From the NCBI GenBank assembly GCA_903873705.1, contig CAIQPK010000021.1, positions 1 to 64,000 of the forward strand: 64,000 nt of DNA, written 5' to 3'. Below the pieces are notes generated by a model, which did not search any database, was not told the DNA's origin, and was given only the letters and a program-made list of their open reading frames with translations. The position numbers and the translations under genes are program-made. This DNA is from an uncultured Acidobacteriota bacterium (lineage in GTDB: Bacteria; Acidobacteriota; Terriglobia; Terriglobales; Acidobacteriaceae). Shown here piece after piece: positions 28,223 through 36,711 of this stretch; position 1 is the stretch's first letter, and the number at the start of each line of letters is the position of its first letter.

Positions 28223-29773
28223 ATGGTTCAGGTGCAGCAGGACGATCTCATCGAAAGCGTGCGGGCGGCGCTGCAATACATCAGTTTTTATCACCCGGTG
28301 GACTATATCGAGGCGCTTGCCAAGGCTTACGAGCTTGAAGAATCGCCGGCGGCGAAGGACGCGATGAAGCAGATCCTGGTGAACTCGCGGATGTGCGCCG
28401 AGGGCCATCGTCCGATCTGCCAGGACACGGGGATTGTGACGATTTTCATCAAGCTGGGCCTGGAGTGCCACCTGGTTAGCGCGGACGGCGGACCGGCGAC
28501 GATGAGCTTGCAGCGCATGTGCGACGAGGGCGTTCGGCGCGCGTGGCTGGACCCCGACAACAAGTTGCGCGGCAGCATCCTGGCGGATGCGGCGTTCTCG
28601 CGTAAGAACACCAAGGACAACACGCCATGTGTTGTTGAGGTGGCGCTCGTTGAGGGCAGCAAGGTGGATGTGACCGTGGCGGCCAAGGGCGGCGGCAGCG
28701 AGGCGAAGTCCAAGTTTGTGATGTTGAATCCTTCTGACTCGATTGTGGACTGGGTGGTGAAGACGGTGCCCACTATGGGTGCGGGTTGGTGTCCTCCGGG
28801 GATGTTGGGTATTGGTATTGGTGGGACGGCGGAGAAGGCGATGCTGCTGGCCAAGCAGGCGTTGATGGAAGACATCGACATGCAGGAGCTGAAGGCAAAG
28901 GGCCCGCAGACCAACATTGAGAAGCTGCGGGTTGAATTGTTCGACAAGGTAAATGCTTTGGGCATTGGAGCTCAGGGCCTGGGTGGATTGACTACCGTGC
29001 TGGACATCAAGATCAACGAGTGGCCGACGCACGCGGCGAACCTGCCGGTGGCGATGATTCCCAACTGTGCGGCTACGCGGCACGCGCATTTCGTGATGGA
29101 CGGCAGTGGGCCGGTGTATCTCGATCCTCCGTCGCTGGAGCACTGGCCGAAGCTGACCTATGACGTCCACGGCGCGCGGCGCGTGAACCTTGATAGCGTG
29201 ACGCGTGACGAGGTGAAGACGTGGAAGCCCGGTGAAGTGCTGCTGCTGAACGGCAAGCTGCTGACCGGCCGCGATGCGGCTCATAAGCGGATGACCGACA
29301 TGCTGGATAAGGGCGAGAAGCTGCCGGTCGATTTCAAGGGACGGTTTATTTACTACGTCGGGCCTGTGGAGGCCGTTCGCGATGAGGCGGTTGGGCCGGC
29401 GGGGCCGACGACGGCGACGCGGATGGATAAGTTCACGCGGCAGATGCTGGAGCAGACTGGCCTGCTGGGCATGGTAGGCAAGGCTGAGCGTGGTGTGGCT
29501 GCGATTGATGCTATTCGCGACAACGAAGCGGTGTACCTGATGGCGGTTGGCGGTGCGGCTTACCTGGTGTCAAAGGCTATCAAGCACTCGCGGCTGCTGG
29601 CGTTTGAAGACCTGGGCATGGAGGCGATCTACGAGTTCGACGTGGTGGATATGCCGGTGACCGTTGCGGTGGATAGCAAGGGAACCAGTGTGCACGTTAC
29701 GGGGCCGGCGGAGTGGAAGGAGCGCATCGCCCACAGCATGGAAGTGGGTGGCGTCGCGATCCTGGGGCAGTAA
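28223..29773 (+). CDS. Fumarate hydratase, class I
   Basis: RPICQDTGIVTIFIKLG; CPPGMLGIGIGGTAEKAMLLAKQ; GPTTATRMDKF. Confidence 0.94.
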   Translation: MVQVQQDDLIESVRAALQYISFYHPVDYIEALAKAYELEESPAAKDAMKQILVNSRMCAEGHRPICQDTGIVTIFIKLGLECHLVSADGGPATMSLQRMCDEGVRRAWLDPDNKLRGSILADAAFSRKNTKDNTPCVVEVALVEGSKVDVTVAAKGGGSEAKSKFVMLNPSDSIVDWVVKTVPTMGAGWCPPGMLGIGIGGTAEKAMLLAKQALMEDIDMQELKAKGPQTNIEKLRVELFDKVNALGIGAQGLGGLTTVLDIKINEWPTHAANLPVAMIPNCAATRHAHFVMDGSGPVYLDPPSLEHWPKLTYDVHGARRVNLDSVTRDEVKTWKPGEVLLLNGKLLTGRDAAHKRMTDMLDKGEKLPVDFKGRFIYYVGPVEAVRDEAVGPAGPTTATRMDKFTRQMLEQTGLLGMVGKAERGVAAIDAIRDNEAVYLMAVGGAAYLVSKAIKHSRLLAFEDLGMEAIYEFDVVDMPVTVAVDSKGTSVHVTGPAEWKERIAHSMEVGGVAILGQ

Positions 29774-29855
29774 GGGGGGTGTCCCCCCCGTACTTTGTAC
29801 GTAAAGTATGTGAAATAAAGGATGAAGTATCGCGATACTGCGATACCGGTATAGG

Positions 29856-29890
29856 AAAGGCCGCTTGCCCTCGGGGGCGAAGCGGCCTTT
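29856..29890. terminator. Intrinsic terminator-like hairpin
   Basis: AAAGGCCGCTT-13 nt-AAGCGGCCTTT. Confidence 0.7.
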
Positions 29891-30078
29891 CTTGATCTCT
29901 ACTTCCATTTTAGTGGATTGAGGTTAATAACTACGCCAAATTTCTTGGGGAATTTGGTGTTTGTTTTGTGGGGGTTGCGGGAGGTTTGAGGGTTTGGGGG
30001 GTTGACAGGTTTTGGGGTGCAACGTGGGCTGGCTTGTGAGAGTTGTTAGGCGCGTTTCAGTTTAGTGGGGGCTGGGAA

Positions 30079-30154
30079 GAGGGCATACCCCAGGGGCTAA
30101 AGCCCAGGTTGCGGCTGTCCCCTATGAGACCCGAGCCTAAAGGCTCGGGGTACC
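30079..30154. repeat. REPIN-like dispersed repeat, copy 1
   Basis: GAGGGCATACCCCAGGGGCTAAAGCCCA...GAGACCCGAGCCTAAAGGCTCGGGGTACC; homologous to 62076-62149. Confidence 0.8.
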
Positions 30155-30159
30155 TGTAA

Positions 30160-30296
30160 GCAACGGCAACGGCAACTGCAGCGGCAGCGGCAACTGCAGC
30201 GGCAGCGGCAACTGCAACTGCAATTGCAATTGCAACTGCAACTGCAACTGCAACTGGAACGGCGACGGCAACTGCAACTGCAAATGCACGGCAACT
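30160..30296. repeat. Degenerate hexanucleotide tract (CAACGG/CAACTG/CAGCGG)n
   Basis: About 22 imperfect 6-nt units read directly. Confidence 0.88.
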
Positions 30297-30346
30297 ACGC
30301 GCGTTGGCTGGAAGGTACGAGCGGGCTTGCTGGTGTCAGCGGTGTC

Positions 30347-30390
30347 GGGGTCCTTCGACTGCGCTGCGCTCCGCTCAGGATGACAAATTT
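30347..30390. repeat. Dispersed repeat of the TCCTTCGACTGCGCTGCGCTCCGCTCAGGATGACA type
   Basis: Motif read directly; degenerate second copy at 51727-51751. Confidence 0.6.
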
Positions 30391-30651
30391 GTGGGGGTGC
30401 GGAGGATGGTAGGTTGTGGCGCGCGGCGGATGACCCATTTGTTGGTTCAGGTGGCAAATTTGCGGTTGCGGGGTGAGGTTCGGGGCAGAACGGTGGATGG
30501 GGCTGTCGGGTTGTCTCTGAGGGCAACTTTTTATTACGCGGTGTTGGGACTACTCCGCCGATGCCGACCGCATCGGAAGTTGTGGGGCCTTCTCTGAGAA
30601 GAGAACGCGGGCGGTGCCTATGCGGCTGCCGCTTCACAACAGGAGAAAAAC

Positions 30652-32250
30652 ATGCACGTAAATGGACGTAAGTTAGCTGGCATTCTGCCGATGGCAATGC
30701 TGCTTGGGATGGGACTGGCTTCAGCGCAGGAGGCGAATCCGACGGCGATTGCGCCGGGCTCAACGAAAGCGGATGTCGTTGCGGAAGGACCGAACGGGAT
30801 TTACATCTACCACGTGAAGGTGGTGCAGAGAGAGCTTGGGGCGGTGAACTATCTGAACCGCCGGGGCGCAACCCACGTTGGATTCATCGGAACGGAATTG
30901 ATGCCCGCCGCCAAGGGCGACGCGAAGGTTGACTCGCAGACGGGCAAGACCGCGATTGAAGTGAAGTTCTCCGGACTGACGCCGGCGAATGGTTTTGGGC
31001 CGGAGTATCTGACCTATGTTCTGTGGGCGATTTCTGCCGATGGACGTCCGCAGAATCTGGGTGAGCTAGAACTGGCCGGCGACAAGGCGAGCCTGCAAGT
31101 CTCGTCGGGTTATCAATCGTTCGGGATGATCGTTACGGCGGAGCCCTACTTTGCGGTTTCGCAGCCGAGCGATGTGATCGTGCTGAAGAATGTGTTCGAC
31201 GACCGCACGCAGGGCGTGTTGCAAACGGTGAATGTGCATTACCAGCTTCTGCCGCGTGGCCTTTATGCGAATACCAACGGTGCGCGGTCGGTGGATATGC
31301 CGGTGACGGATCGCGAGCACTATCCGCTTGCACTCTATGAAGCGCACAACGCCGCGCGCATTGCGCGTAACGCTGGCGCCGACAAGTATGCGGCCGACAT
31401 TATGCAGGAAGTGGCAACCAACCTGCGGAATGCTGACGATATGCAGGCTTCGAAGCACCGCGATGTGAAGATGCTGTTCACCGAGGCGCGTGAGGCTGTG
31501 CAGCGTTCTGAGGACGCACGCATCACTACCCTGCGCAAGCAGGCTGCTGAACGCGATCGCCAGAATGTAGAAGCTCGTGAAGCAGCGCAGGCCCAGGCCG
31601 CAGCGGCGCAGCAGGCCGCTGCTGATGCCCAGGCAAAGGCGTCGGCGTCGCAGATTGCGGAGGCCAATGCTCGTGCCGATGCCGATCGAGCGGCGGCGGA
31701 ACGCGCGAAGGCTGATGCTGAACGTGCGCGCGCGGAAGCTGAGGCGGCAAATGCTCGTGCTGAAGCGGCGGCGGCGAATCAGAGTGCGCAGAAAAGTGCT
31801 GAAGATGCGGCCTCGGTTCGCGAAAAACTGCGGTCACAGCTGAATGCGATCCTGGCTACGAGTGAGAGCGCGCGGGGCCTGATCGTGAACATGAGCGACG
31901 TGCTGTTTGATACCGCGAAGTACACGCTGAAGCCGGGGACGCAGGTGAGCCTGGCCAAGGTGGCTACGATCCTCGAGCTCTATCCTGGGTTGAGGATTCA
32001 GGTTGAGGGCTACACCGACTCGGTTGGTGGGGACGACTATAACCAGAAGCTGAGTGAGAACCGTGCGAACGCGGTGCATGATTTCCTGGTCGCTAACGGC
32101 GTGCCGGCCGCGAATGTGACGGCGGCGGGCTATGGCAAGAGCAATCCCGTAGCCGATAACAGCACTTCCGCCGGCCGCCAGCAGAATCGGCGCGTGAACA
32201 TGGTGGTGTCTGGCGATGCGATCGGCGTTCAAACCAGTGGTCCCCAGTAA
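30652..32250 (+). CDS. OmpA family outer membrane protein with Ala/Glu-rich coiled coil
   Basis: LIVNMSDVLFDTAKYTLKPG...IQVEGYTDSVGGDDYNQKLSENRANAVHDFL...GYGKSNPVADNSTSAGRQQNRRV. Confidence 0.92.
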   Translation: MHVNGRKLAGILPMAMLLGMGLASAQEANPTAIAPGSTKADVVAEGPNGIYIYHVKVVQRELGAVNYLNRRGATHVGFIGTELMPAAKGDAKVDSQTGKTAIEVKFSGLTPANGFGPEYLTYVLWAISADGRPQNLGELELAGDKASLQVSSGYQSFGMIVTAEPYFAVSQPSDVIVLKNVFDDRTQGVLQTVNVHYQLLPRGLYANTNGARSVDMPVTDREHYPLALYEAHNAARIARNAGADKYAADIMQEVATNLRNADDMQASKHRDVKMLFTEAREAVQRSEDARITTLRKQAAERDRQNVEAREAAQAQAAAAQQAAADAQAKASASQIAEANARADADRAAAERAKADAERARAEAEAANARAEAAAANQSAQKSAEDAASVREKLRSQLNAILATSESARGLIVNMSDVLFDTAKYTLKPGTQVSLAKVATILELYPGLRIQVEGYTDSVGGDDYNQKLSENRANAVHDFLVANGVPAANVTAAGYGKSNPVADNSTSAGRQQNRRVNMVVSGDAIGVQTSGPQ

Positions 32251-32362
32251 AGAACGCTGCTCAGTTGGAAGTTGAAGCATTATCGGCCGCGAGAAATCGC
32301 GGCCGATGTGCGTGTGCGTCGTGTTCAGTTGTGATTAGCTAGAAGAGACAGGTGGAGGGGAC

Positions 32363-33139
32363 GTGAGCGTTTCGATGAAGGGTAAGACAGTGTTAGTAAC
32401 CGGAGCCAGCGCGGGGATTGGCGCGGCTACGGCGATGGCGTTCGCCGGCGAGGGGGCGCGTGTGTTGGTGTGTGCGCGGCGGCTGGAGAGATTGCAGGCG
32501 ATGGAGGCGGTACTGCTTGAAGCGGGTGCGGCGGAGGTGTTCAGCTTTGAGCTGGATGTTCGTGATCGCGATGAAGCAGAAGGAACGTTGAATACGCTGC
32601 CGGATGGTTGGGGCGATATCGATGTGCTGGTGAACAACGCTGGCCTGAGTCGGGGACTGACGAAGTTGTGGGAAGACGATGTTGAGAATTGGGAAGAGAT
32701 GATCGATACGAACATCAAGGGGCTGCTGTACGTGACGCGCGCGGTGGTGCCGAAGATGGTGAAGCGCGGGAGCGGGCACGTGATTGGACTGGGGTCGGTG
32801 GCGGGCTACATTACGTATGCGAATGGCGCCGTTTATTGCGCGACGAAGGCGGCGGAGAAGGCGATTTCAGAGGGGTTGAAGCTGGACCTGATGGGGACGC
32901 CGGTTCGCGTGACGAGTGTGGACGCTGGAATGGTGGAGTCGGAGTTCAGCGTGGTGCGGTTTCGCGGGGATGATGAGCGGGCCGCGAAGGTGTATCAGAA
33001 CATTACGCCGCTGCAGCCGGAAGATGTGGCGGATGCGATTGTGTGGGCGGCGACTCGGCCGGCGCACGTGAATGTGCACAGCGTGGTTGTCACGTCTATC
33101 GATCAGGGGAATTCGGTGACGTTCAACCGGCGGGCTTAG
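32363..33139 (+). CDS. SDR family NAD(P)-dependent oxidoreductase
   Basis: VLVTGASAGIGAATA; LVNNAGLSRG; YCATKAA. Confidence 0.95.
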   Translation: MSVSMKGKTVLVTGASAGIGAATAMAFAGEGARVLVCARRLERLQAMEAVLLEAGAAEVFSFELDVRDRDEAEGTLNTLPDGWGDIDVLVNNAGLSRGLTKLWEDDVENWEEMIDTNIKGLLYVTRAVVPKMVKRGSGHVIGLGSVAGYITYANGAVYCATKAAEKAISEGLKLDLMGTPVRVTSVDAGMVESEFSVVRFRGDDERAAKVYQNITPLQPEDVADAIVWAATRPAHVNVHSVVVTSIDQGNSVTFNRRA

Positions 33140-33396
33140 AGCTTGATGAGGATGCCGAGCTGCTGGAGCTCGCGCTCGATATCAGCGAGGGCGAGTTCGA
33201 GAGCGGAGCGGCGATGGGGGCTTGAGGTGCGCTCGGAGAGGACGCGTTCGCGCTGCATTTCGAGTGCCTGGATGCGGCGTTTGCGGTCGGCTTCAGCCTG
33301 GATGGAAGCCTGATCGGCGGCCGGAGCTGCGGGTTTGGCCGCGCTTGCTTCGGCCTGCTGTTCTTCGACGCTCTTCGATTCCCAGCCTTTGGACAT
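33136..33396 (-). CDS. Small charged coiled-coil protein, unknown function
   Basis: MSKGWESKSVEEQQAEAS...LELALADIERELQQLGI; stop overlaps the SDR stop convergently. Confidence 0.6.
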   Translation of the reverse strand: MSKGWESKSVEEQQAEASAAKPAAPAADQASIQAEADRKRRIQALEMQRERVLSERTSSPHRRSALELALADIERELQQLGILIKL

Positions 33397-33511
33397 ACCG
33401 ATATTTTACGCCGAGTCGGGACCGGGCGGAGGATTTCGTGAGATACAGCACGGGGTGTGCCGGGGGGGAGTGGTGCGCGCTCCTATAATCAGTGAGAGTA
33501 AGGCGCCGGCG

Positions 33512-34468
33512 GTGAGTGTTTTGGAAGCGATTGTCGAAGTTCGCGGATTGAGAAAAGTGTATGCGGCCAAGCCGCCGGTGGTTGCCGTTGATGGCATCGA
33601 TCTCAGCGTGAAGGACGGCGAGATTTATGGGCTGCTGGGGCCGAACGGTGCGGGTAAGACGACAACTATTTCGATAGCGACGACGCGTGCGGTGGCGACG
33701 TCGGGTTCGGTGTGCATTGCGGGGGTCGATGTGCTGAAACATGCGGCTCTGGCGCGGCGGTCGATCGGCGTGGTGCCGCAGTACAACACGCTGGATCGCT
33801 CGTGCACGGTGGAGGAGAATATCCAGTTCCACTGCTTGTATTTCGGCATGTCGCGGGCTGAGGCGCGGACGCGGACGGCGCAGCTGCTGGACCAGTTTCG
33901 GCTGACGGACAAGGCGAAGGCGTATCCGGCCTCGCTGAGCGGGGGGCTGGCGCAGCGGTTGCAGATTGCGCGTGCGATTGCGCATCGGCCGCGGGTGTTG
34001 TTCCTGGATGAGCCGAGCGCGGGGCTCGATCCGCAGAGCCGGATTGCGATGTGGGAAGCGGTGCGCGGGTTGCGGGATGAAGGGATCACGGTGGTGCTGA
34101 CGACACACTATATGGAAGAAGCGGATGAGTTGTGCGATCGGCTGTCCATTATCGACCACGGGAAGATTTTGATTGAGGATACGCCGGCTGCTTTGAAGGC
34201 TCGGATTGGCGGCGAGAAGATGGTGGATTTGAAGCTGGCTTCTACGGCGACGGCGCGCGATTTGATTGCCAAGCTGCAGTCGGTTGCGGGGGTGACCGGG
34301 GTGGAGACGACGGCTGATGGCGTTCGGGTGCTGGTGAAGGCGGAGGACGGGATTATTGAGCGGGTGGTGACGGCGTCTGCTGGGTTTGGGGTGCGGGACC
34401 TGGCTACGACCGAGCCTACGCTGGAGACGGTGTTCATCAAGATGACGGGTAGAGAGTTGCGCGAGTAA
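33512..34468 (+). CDS. ABC transporter ATP-binding protein (ABC-2/daunorubicin-type)
   Basis: GLLGPNGAGKTTTISI; LSGGLAQRLQIARAIAHRPRVLFLDEPSAGLDP; GTG start. Confidence 0.94.
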   Translation: MSVLEAIVEVRGLRKVYAAKPPVVAVDGIDLSVKDGEIYGLLGPNGAGKTTTISIATTRAVATSGSVCIAGVDVLKHAALARRSIGVVPQYNTLDRSCTVEENIQFHCLYFGMSRAEARTRTAQLLDQFRLTDKAKAYPASLSGGLAQRLQIARAIAHRPRVLFLDEPSAGLDPQSRIAMWEAVRGLRDEGITVVLTTHYMEEADELCDRLSIIDHGKILIEDTPAALKARIGGEKMVDLKLASTATARDLIAKLQSVAGVTGVETTADGVRVLVKAEDGIIERVVTASAGFGVRDLATTEPTLETVFIKMTGRELRE

Positions 34469-35313
34469 TGGCGATAGATCAGGCGATGATGGGACGAAGG
34501 GTGAGCTACTCGCGGGCGTTTGCGGGGCTGATGATGCGCGACCTCTACGTGCTGCGGCGGGAGATTGGGCCGTTCCTGGTGCGGGTGTGCATGAACCCGC
34601 TGCTGTTCCTGTTCGTGTTTACGTACATCATGCCGCACATGTCGGGTGGAGCGGCACTGAACCCGACGGCGTCCATGGCGGCTTCCGCGGGGGCTAACTT
34701 CTCTACCGTGTTGCTGCCGGGATTGATGGCGGTGGCGATCATGTTTTCCGGGATTGCGGCGGTGGCGCTGCCGCTGGCGCAGGAGTTCGGGGTGACGCGG
34801 GAGATTGATGACCGCGTGATGTGTCCGCTGCCAATTGAGGCGGTGGCGATAGAGAAGATCGTGTTCAGCGCGGTGCAGAGCCTGATTGCGGCGGGTATCG
34901 TGTTTCCGCTGGCTTACTATGTGCCGAGCACGCCGGTGGCGGCGCATGTGACGAGCTGGTGGTTCCTGGCGGTGGTGCTGGTGCTGGCTAGTCTGCTGGC
35001 GGGAGCGCTGGGGTTGACGATTGGGACGGCGGTGAATCCGAAGCAGATTGGGCTGATCTTTGGCGTGGTGTTGATGCCGATCACGTTCCTGGGATGTGTG
35101 TATTATCCGTGGACCGCGCTCGAGCATATTCACTGGCTGCAGCTTGGCGTGCTGGTGAATCCGATTGTGTATATGAGTGAAGGACTGCGGGCTTCGCTTA
35201 CGCCAGCGCTGGGCCACATGAATGAGGCAATCATTCTGGGGATGCTGGTTTTCTTTCTGGTGCTGCTGACGTGGCTGGGGTTGAAGGGATTTCGGCGGCG
35301 CGTGGTGGGGTGA
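34468..35313 (+). CDS. ABC-2 type transporter permease
   Basis: Six-helix permease; start overlaps the ATPase stop. Confidence 0.92.
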   Translation: MAIDQAMMGRRVSYSRAFAGLMMRDLYVLRREIGPFLVRVCMNPLLFLFVFTYIMPHMSGGAALNPTASMAASAGANFSTVLLPGLMAVAIMFSGIAAVALPLAQEFGVTREIDDRVMCPLPIEAVAIEKIVFSAVQSLIAAGIVFPLAYYVPSTPVAAHVTSWWFLAVVLVLASLLAGALGLTIGTAVNPKQIGLIFGVVLMPITFLGCVYYPWTALEHIHWLQLGVLVNPIVYMSEGLRASLTPALGHMNEAIILGMLVFFLVLLTWLGLKGFRRRVVG

Positions 35314-35316
35314 GGC

Positions 35317-35344
35317 AGTGAATAGTGAAGAGTGAATAGTGAAT
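35317..35344. repeat. Heptanucleotide tandem repeat AGTGAAT/AGTGAAG x4
   Basis: AGTGAAT AGTGAAG AGTGAAT AGTGAAT. Confidence 0.85.
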
Positions 35345-35352
35345 AAGGCGTG

Positions 35353-36393
35353 CTACTCGGCGGCGTAGGTGTGGGTGGGGGCAGTGGGGGTGGTGACGGG
35401 GGCTTGCTTCATTTTGGTGGCGAGGTCGGCGGCGATCTGGTCGCCGTGGAAGCGGCCGTTTTCGATGAAGATTTCGTTGGTGCGCTCGCCGGCTACGACG
35501 ACTCCGGCGACGTAGAGGCCGGGGACGTTGGATTCGAGGGTGGTGGGGTTGCAGATGGGGCAGCGGGCGTTGGCGGCGTCGAGGTGGATGCCGAGGGACT
35601 CGATGAAGGCGAAGTCGGGCTGGTAGCCGGTGAGGGCGAAGACGAAGTGGTTGGGGATGGTTTTTTCGCCTGAGGGGGTGGCGAGGGTGACGGTGTCGTG
35701 GGCGATGTGGGCTACGGTGGTGTTGAAGTGGGCGGCTACTTCGTTGTTCTTGATGCGGTTCTCGATGTCGGGCTTGATCCAGTACTTGATGTTGCGGTGG
35801 AGTTCGGCGCCGCGGTGGACGAGGGTGACGCGGGCGCCGTGGCGGTAGAGGTCTAGCGCGGCGATGGCAGCGGAGTTTTTGCCGCCGATGACGAGGACGT
35901 CCTGGTTGAAGTAGGGGTGGGGCTCGTTGTAGTAGTGCTTGACCTTGGGGAGGTCTTCGCCGGGGATGTTGAGGTAGTTGGGGAGGTCGTAGTAGCCGGT
36001 GGAGACGATGAGCTTGCGGGCGTTGTGGGTGAGACGGCGGCCGAATTTGTCGGTGGTGTGGACGTGGAAGGCGCCGTCGGTTCCGGTGACGGAGTCGACG
36101 TTCTCGTACTGGCGGACGTCGAGGTTGTAGTGCTGGGTGACCTTGCGGTAGTACTCGAGGGCTTCGGCGCGGGTGGGTTTCTGGTTGGGGGAGCTGAAGG
36201 GCATGTTGCCGATCTCGAGCAGCTCGGGTGTGGTGAAGAAGGTCATGTGGGCGGGGTAGTGGAAGAGGGAGTTGGTGAGGCAGCCCTTGTCGACGAGCAT
36301 GACGCGGAGGCCGATGTTTTGCGCGGCGATGGCGCAGGCGAGGCCGGTGGGGCCAGCGCCGATGACGAGGACGTCTGCTGGTTGATCGGTCAT
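35353..36393 (-). CDS. YpdA family putative bacillithiol disulfide reductase
   Basis: DVLVIGAGPTGLACAIAAQ...GCLTNSLFHYPAHMTFFTTPELLEIGNMPF. Confidence 0.92.
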   Translation of the reverse strand: MTDQPADVLVIGAGPTGLACAIAAQNIGLRVMLVDKGCLTNSLFHYPAHMTFFTTPELLEIGNMPFSSPNQKPTRAEALEYYRKVTQHYNLDVRQYENVDSVTGTDGAFHVHTTDKFGRRLTHNARKLIVSTGYYDLPNYLNIPGEDLPKVKHYYNEPHPYFNQDVLVIGGKNSAAIAALDLYRHGARVTLVHRGAELHRNIKYWIKPDIENRIKNNEVAAHFNTTVAHIAHDTVTLATPSGEKTIPNHFVFALTGYQPDFAFIESLGIHLDAANARCPICNPTTLESNVPGLYVAGVVVAGERTNEIFIENGRFHGDQIAADLATKMKQAPVTTPTAPTHTYAAE

Positions 36394-36491
36394 GTGGCCC
36401 CTCCCCCCTCCAGATCAGGTCTGCAAAGTCTCAGATTCTATTAGGCGAGGTCTGGGGAGACCCTTGCCCTGGTTTGCTGCGGTCAGAAAAG

Positions 36492-36513
36492 AAGGCCCGG
36501 GTGTCCGGGCCTT
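36492..36513. terminator. Intrinsic terminator-like hairpin
   Basis: AAGGCCCGG-GTGT-CCGGGCCTT. Confidence 0.65.
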
Positions 36514-36560
36514 TGCCTCTTGGCTTAATTGTACGTGGTGCGTCAAGAGGTGGCTCTGAG

Positions 36561-36619
36561 GCAACGGCAGCAGCTTTGACGCAACGTTCGCGAAGTTTAA
36601 ACGCCAAGTTTCGCGAAGA
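36561..36619. repeat. Dispersed TTCGCGAAG-type repeat, copy A
   Basis: GCAACGGCAGCAGCTTTGACGCAACGTTCGCGAAGTTTAAACGCCAAGTTTCGCGAAG. Confidence 0.7.
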
Positions 36620-36711
36620 GGTTGTGCTGTCGGGTGTGGATCAACGGCAACTTAAAATCGTAAGCCGCCGGTTAGGGCGGCTCACTTGGATGGGTGGAGA
36701 TCTTCTATTAC

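Noticed and set aside
27931-28223. Claiming a definite oriC
   Set aside because: The skew switch is suggestive, but no DnaA-box cluster, AT-rich unwinding element or dnaA/dnaN neighbour was seen.
30097-30294. ORF encoding MPCICSCSCRRRSSCSCSCSCNCNCSCSCRCRC... as a Cys-rich peptide
   Set aside because: It is a translation of the hexanucleotide tract; no start context or protein-like flanks. Unlike the 1305-1391 ORF it is not followed by a leader terminator and a thiol gene.
30160-30296. Possible CRISPR array
   Set aside because: Period is 6 nt with no unique spacers and no cas genes nearby.
33484-33489. TATAAT as promoter of the ABC transporter
   Set aside because: Perfect -10 hexamer but no convincing -35 at proper spacing; too weak to list.
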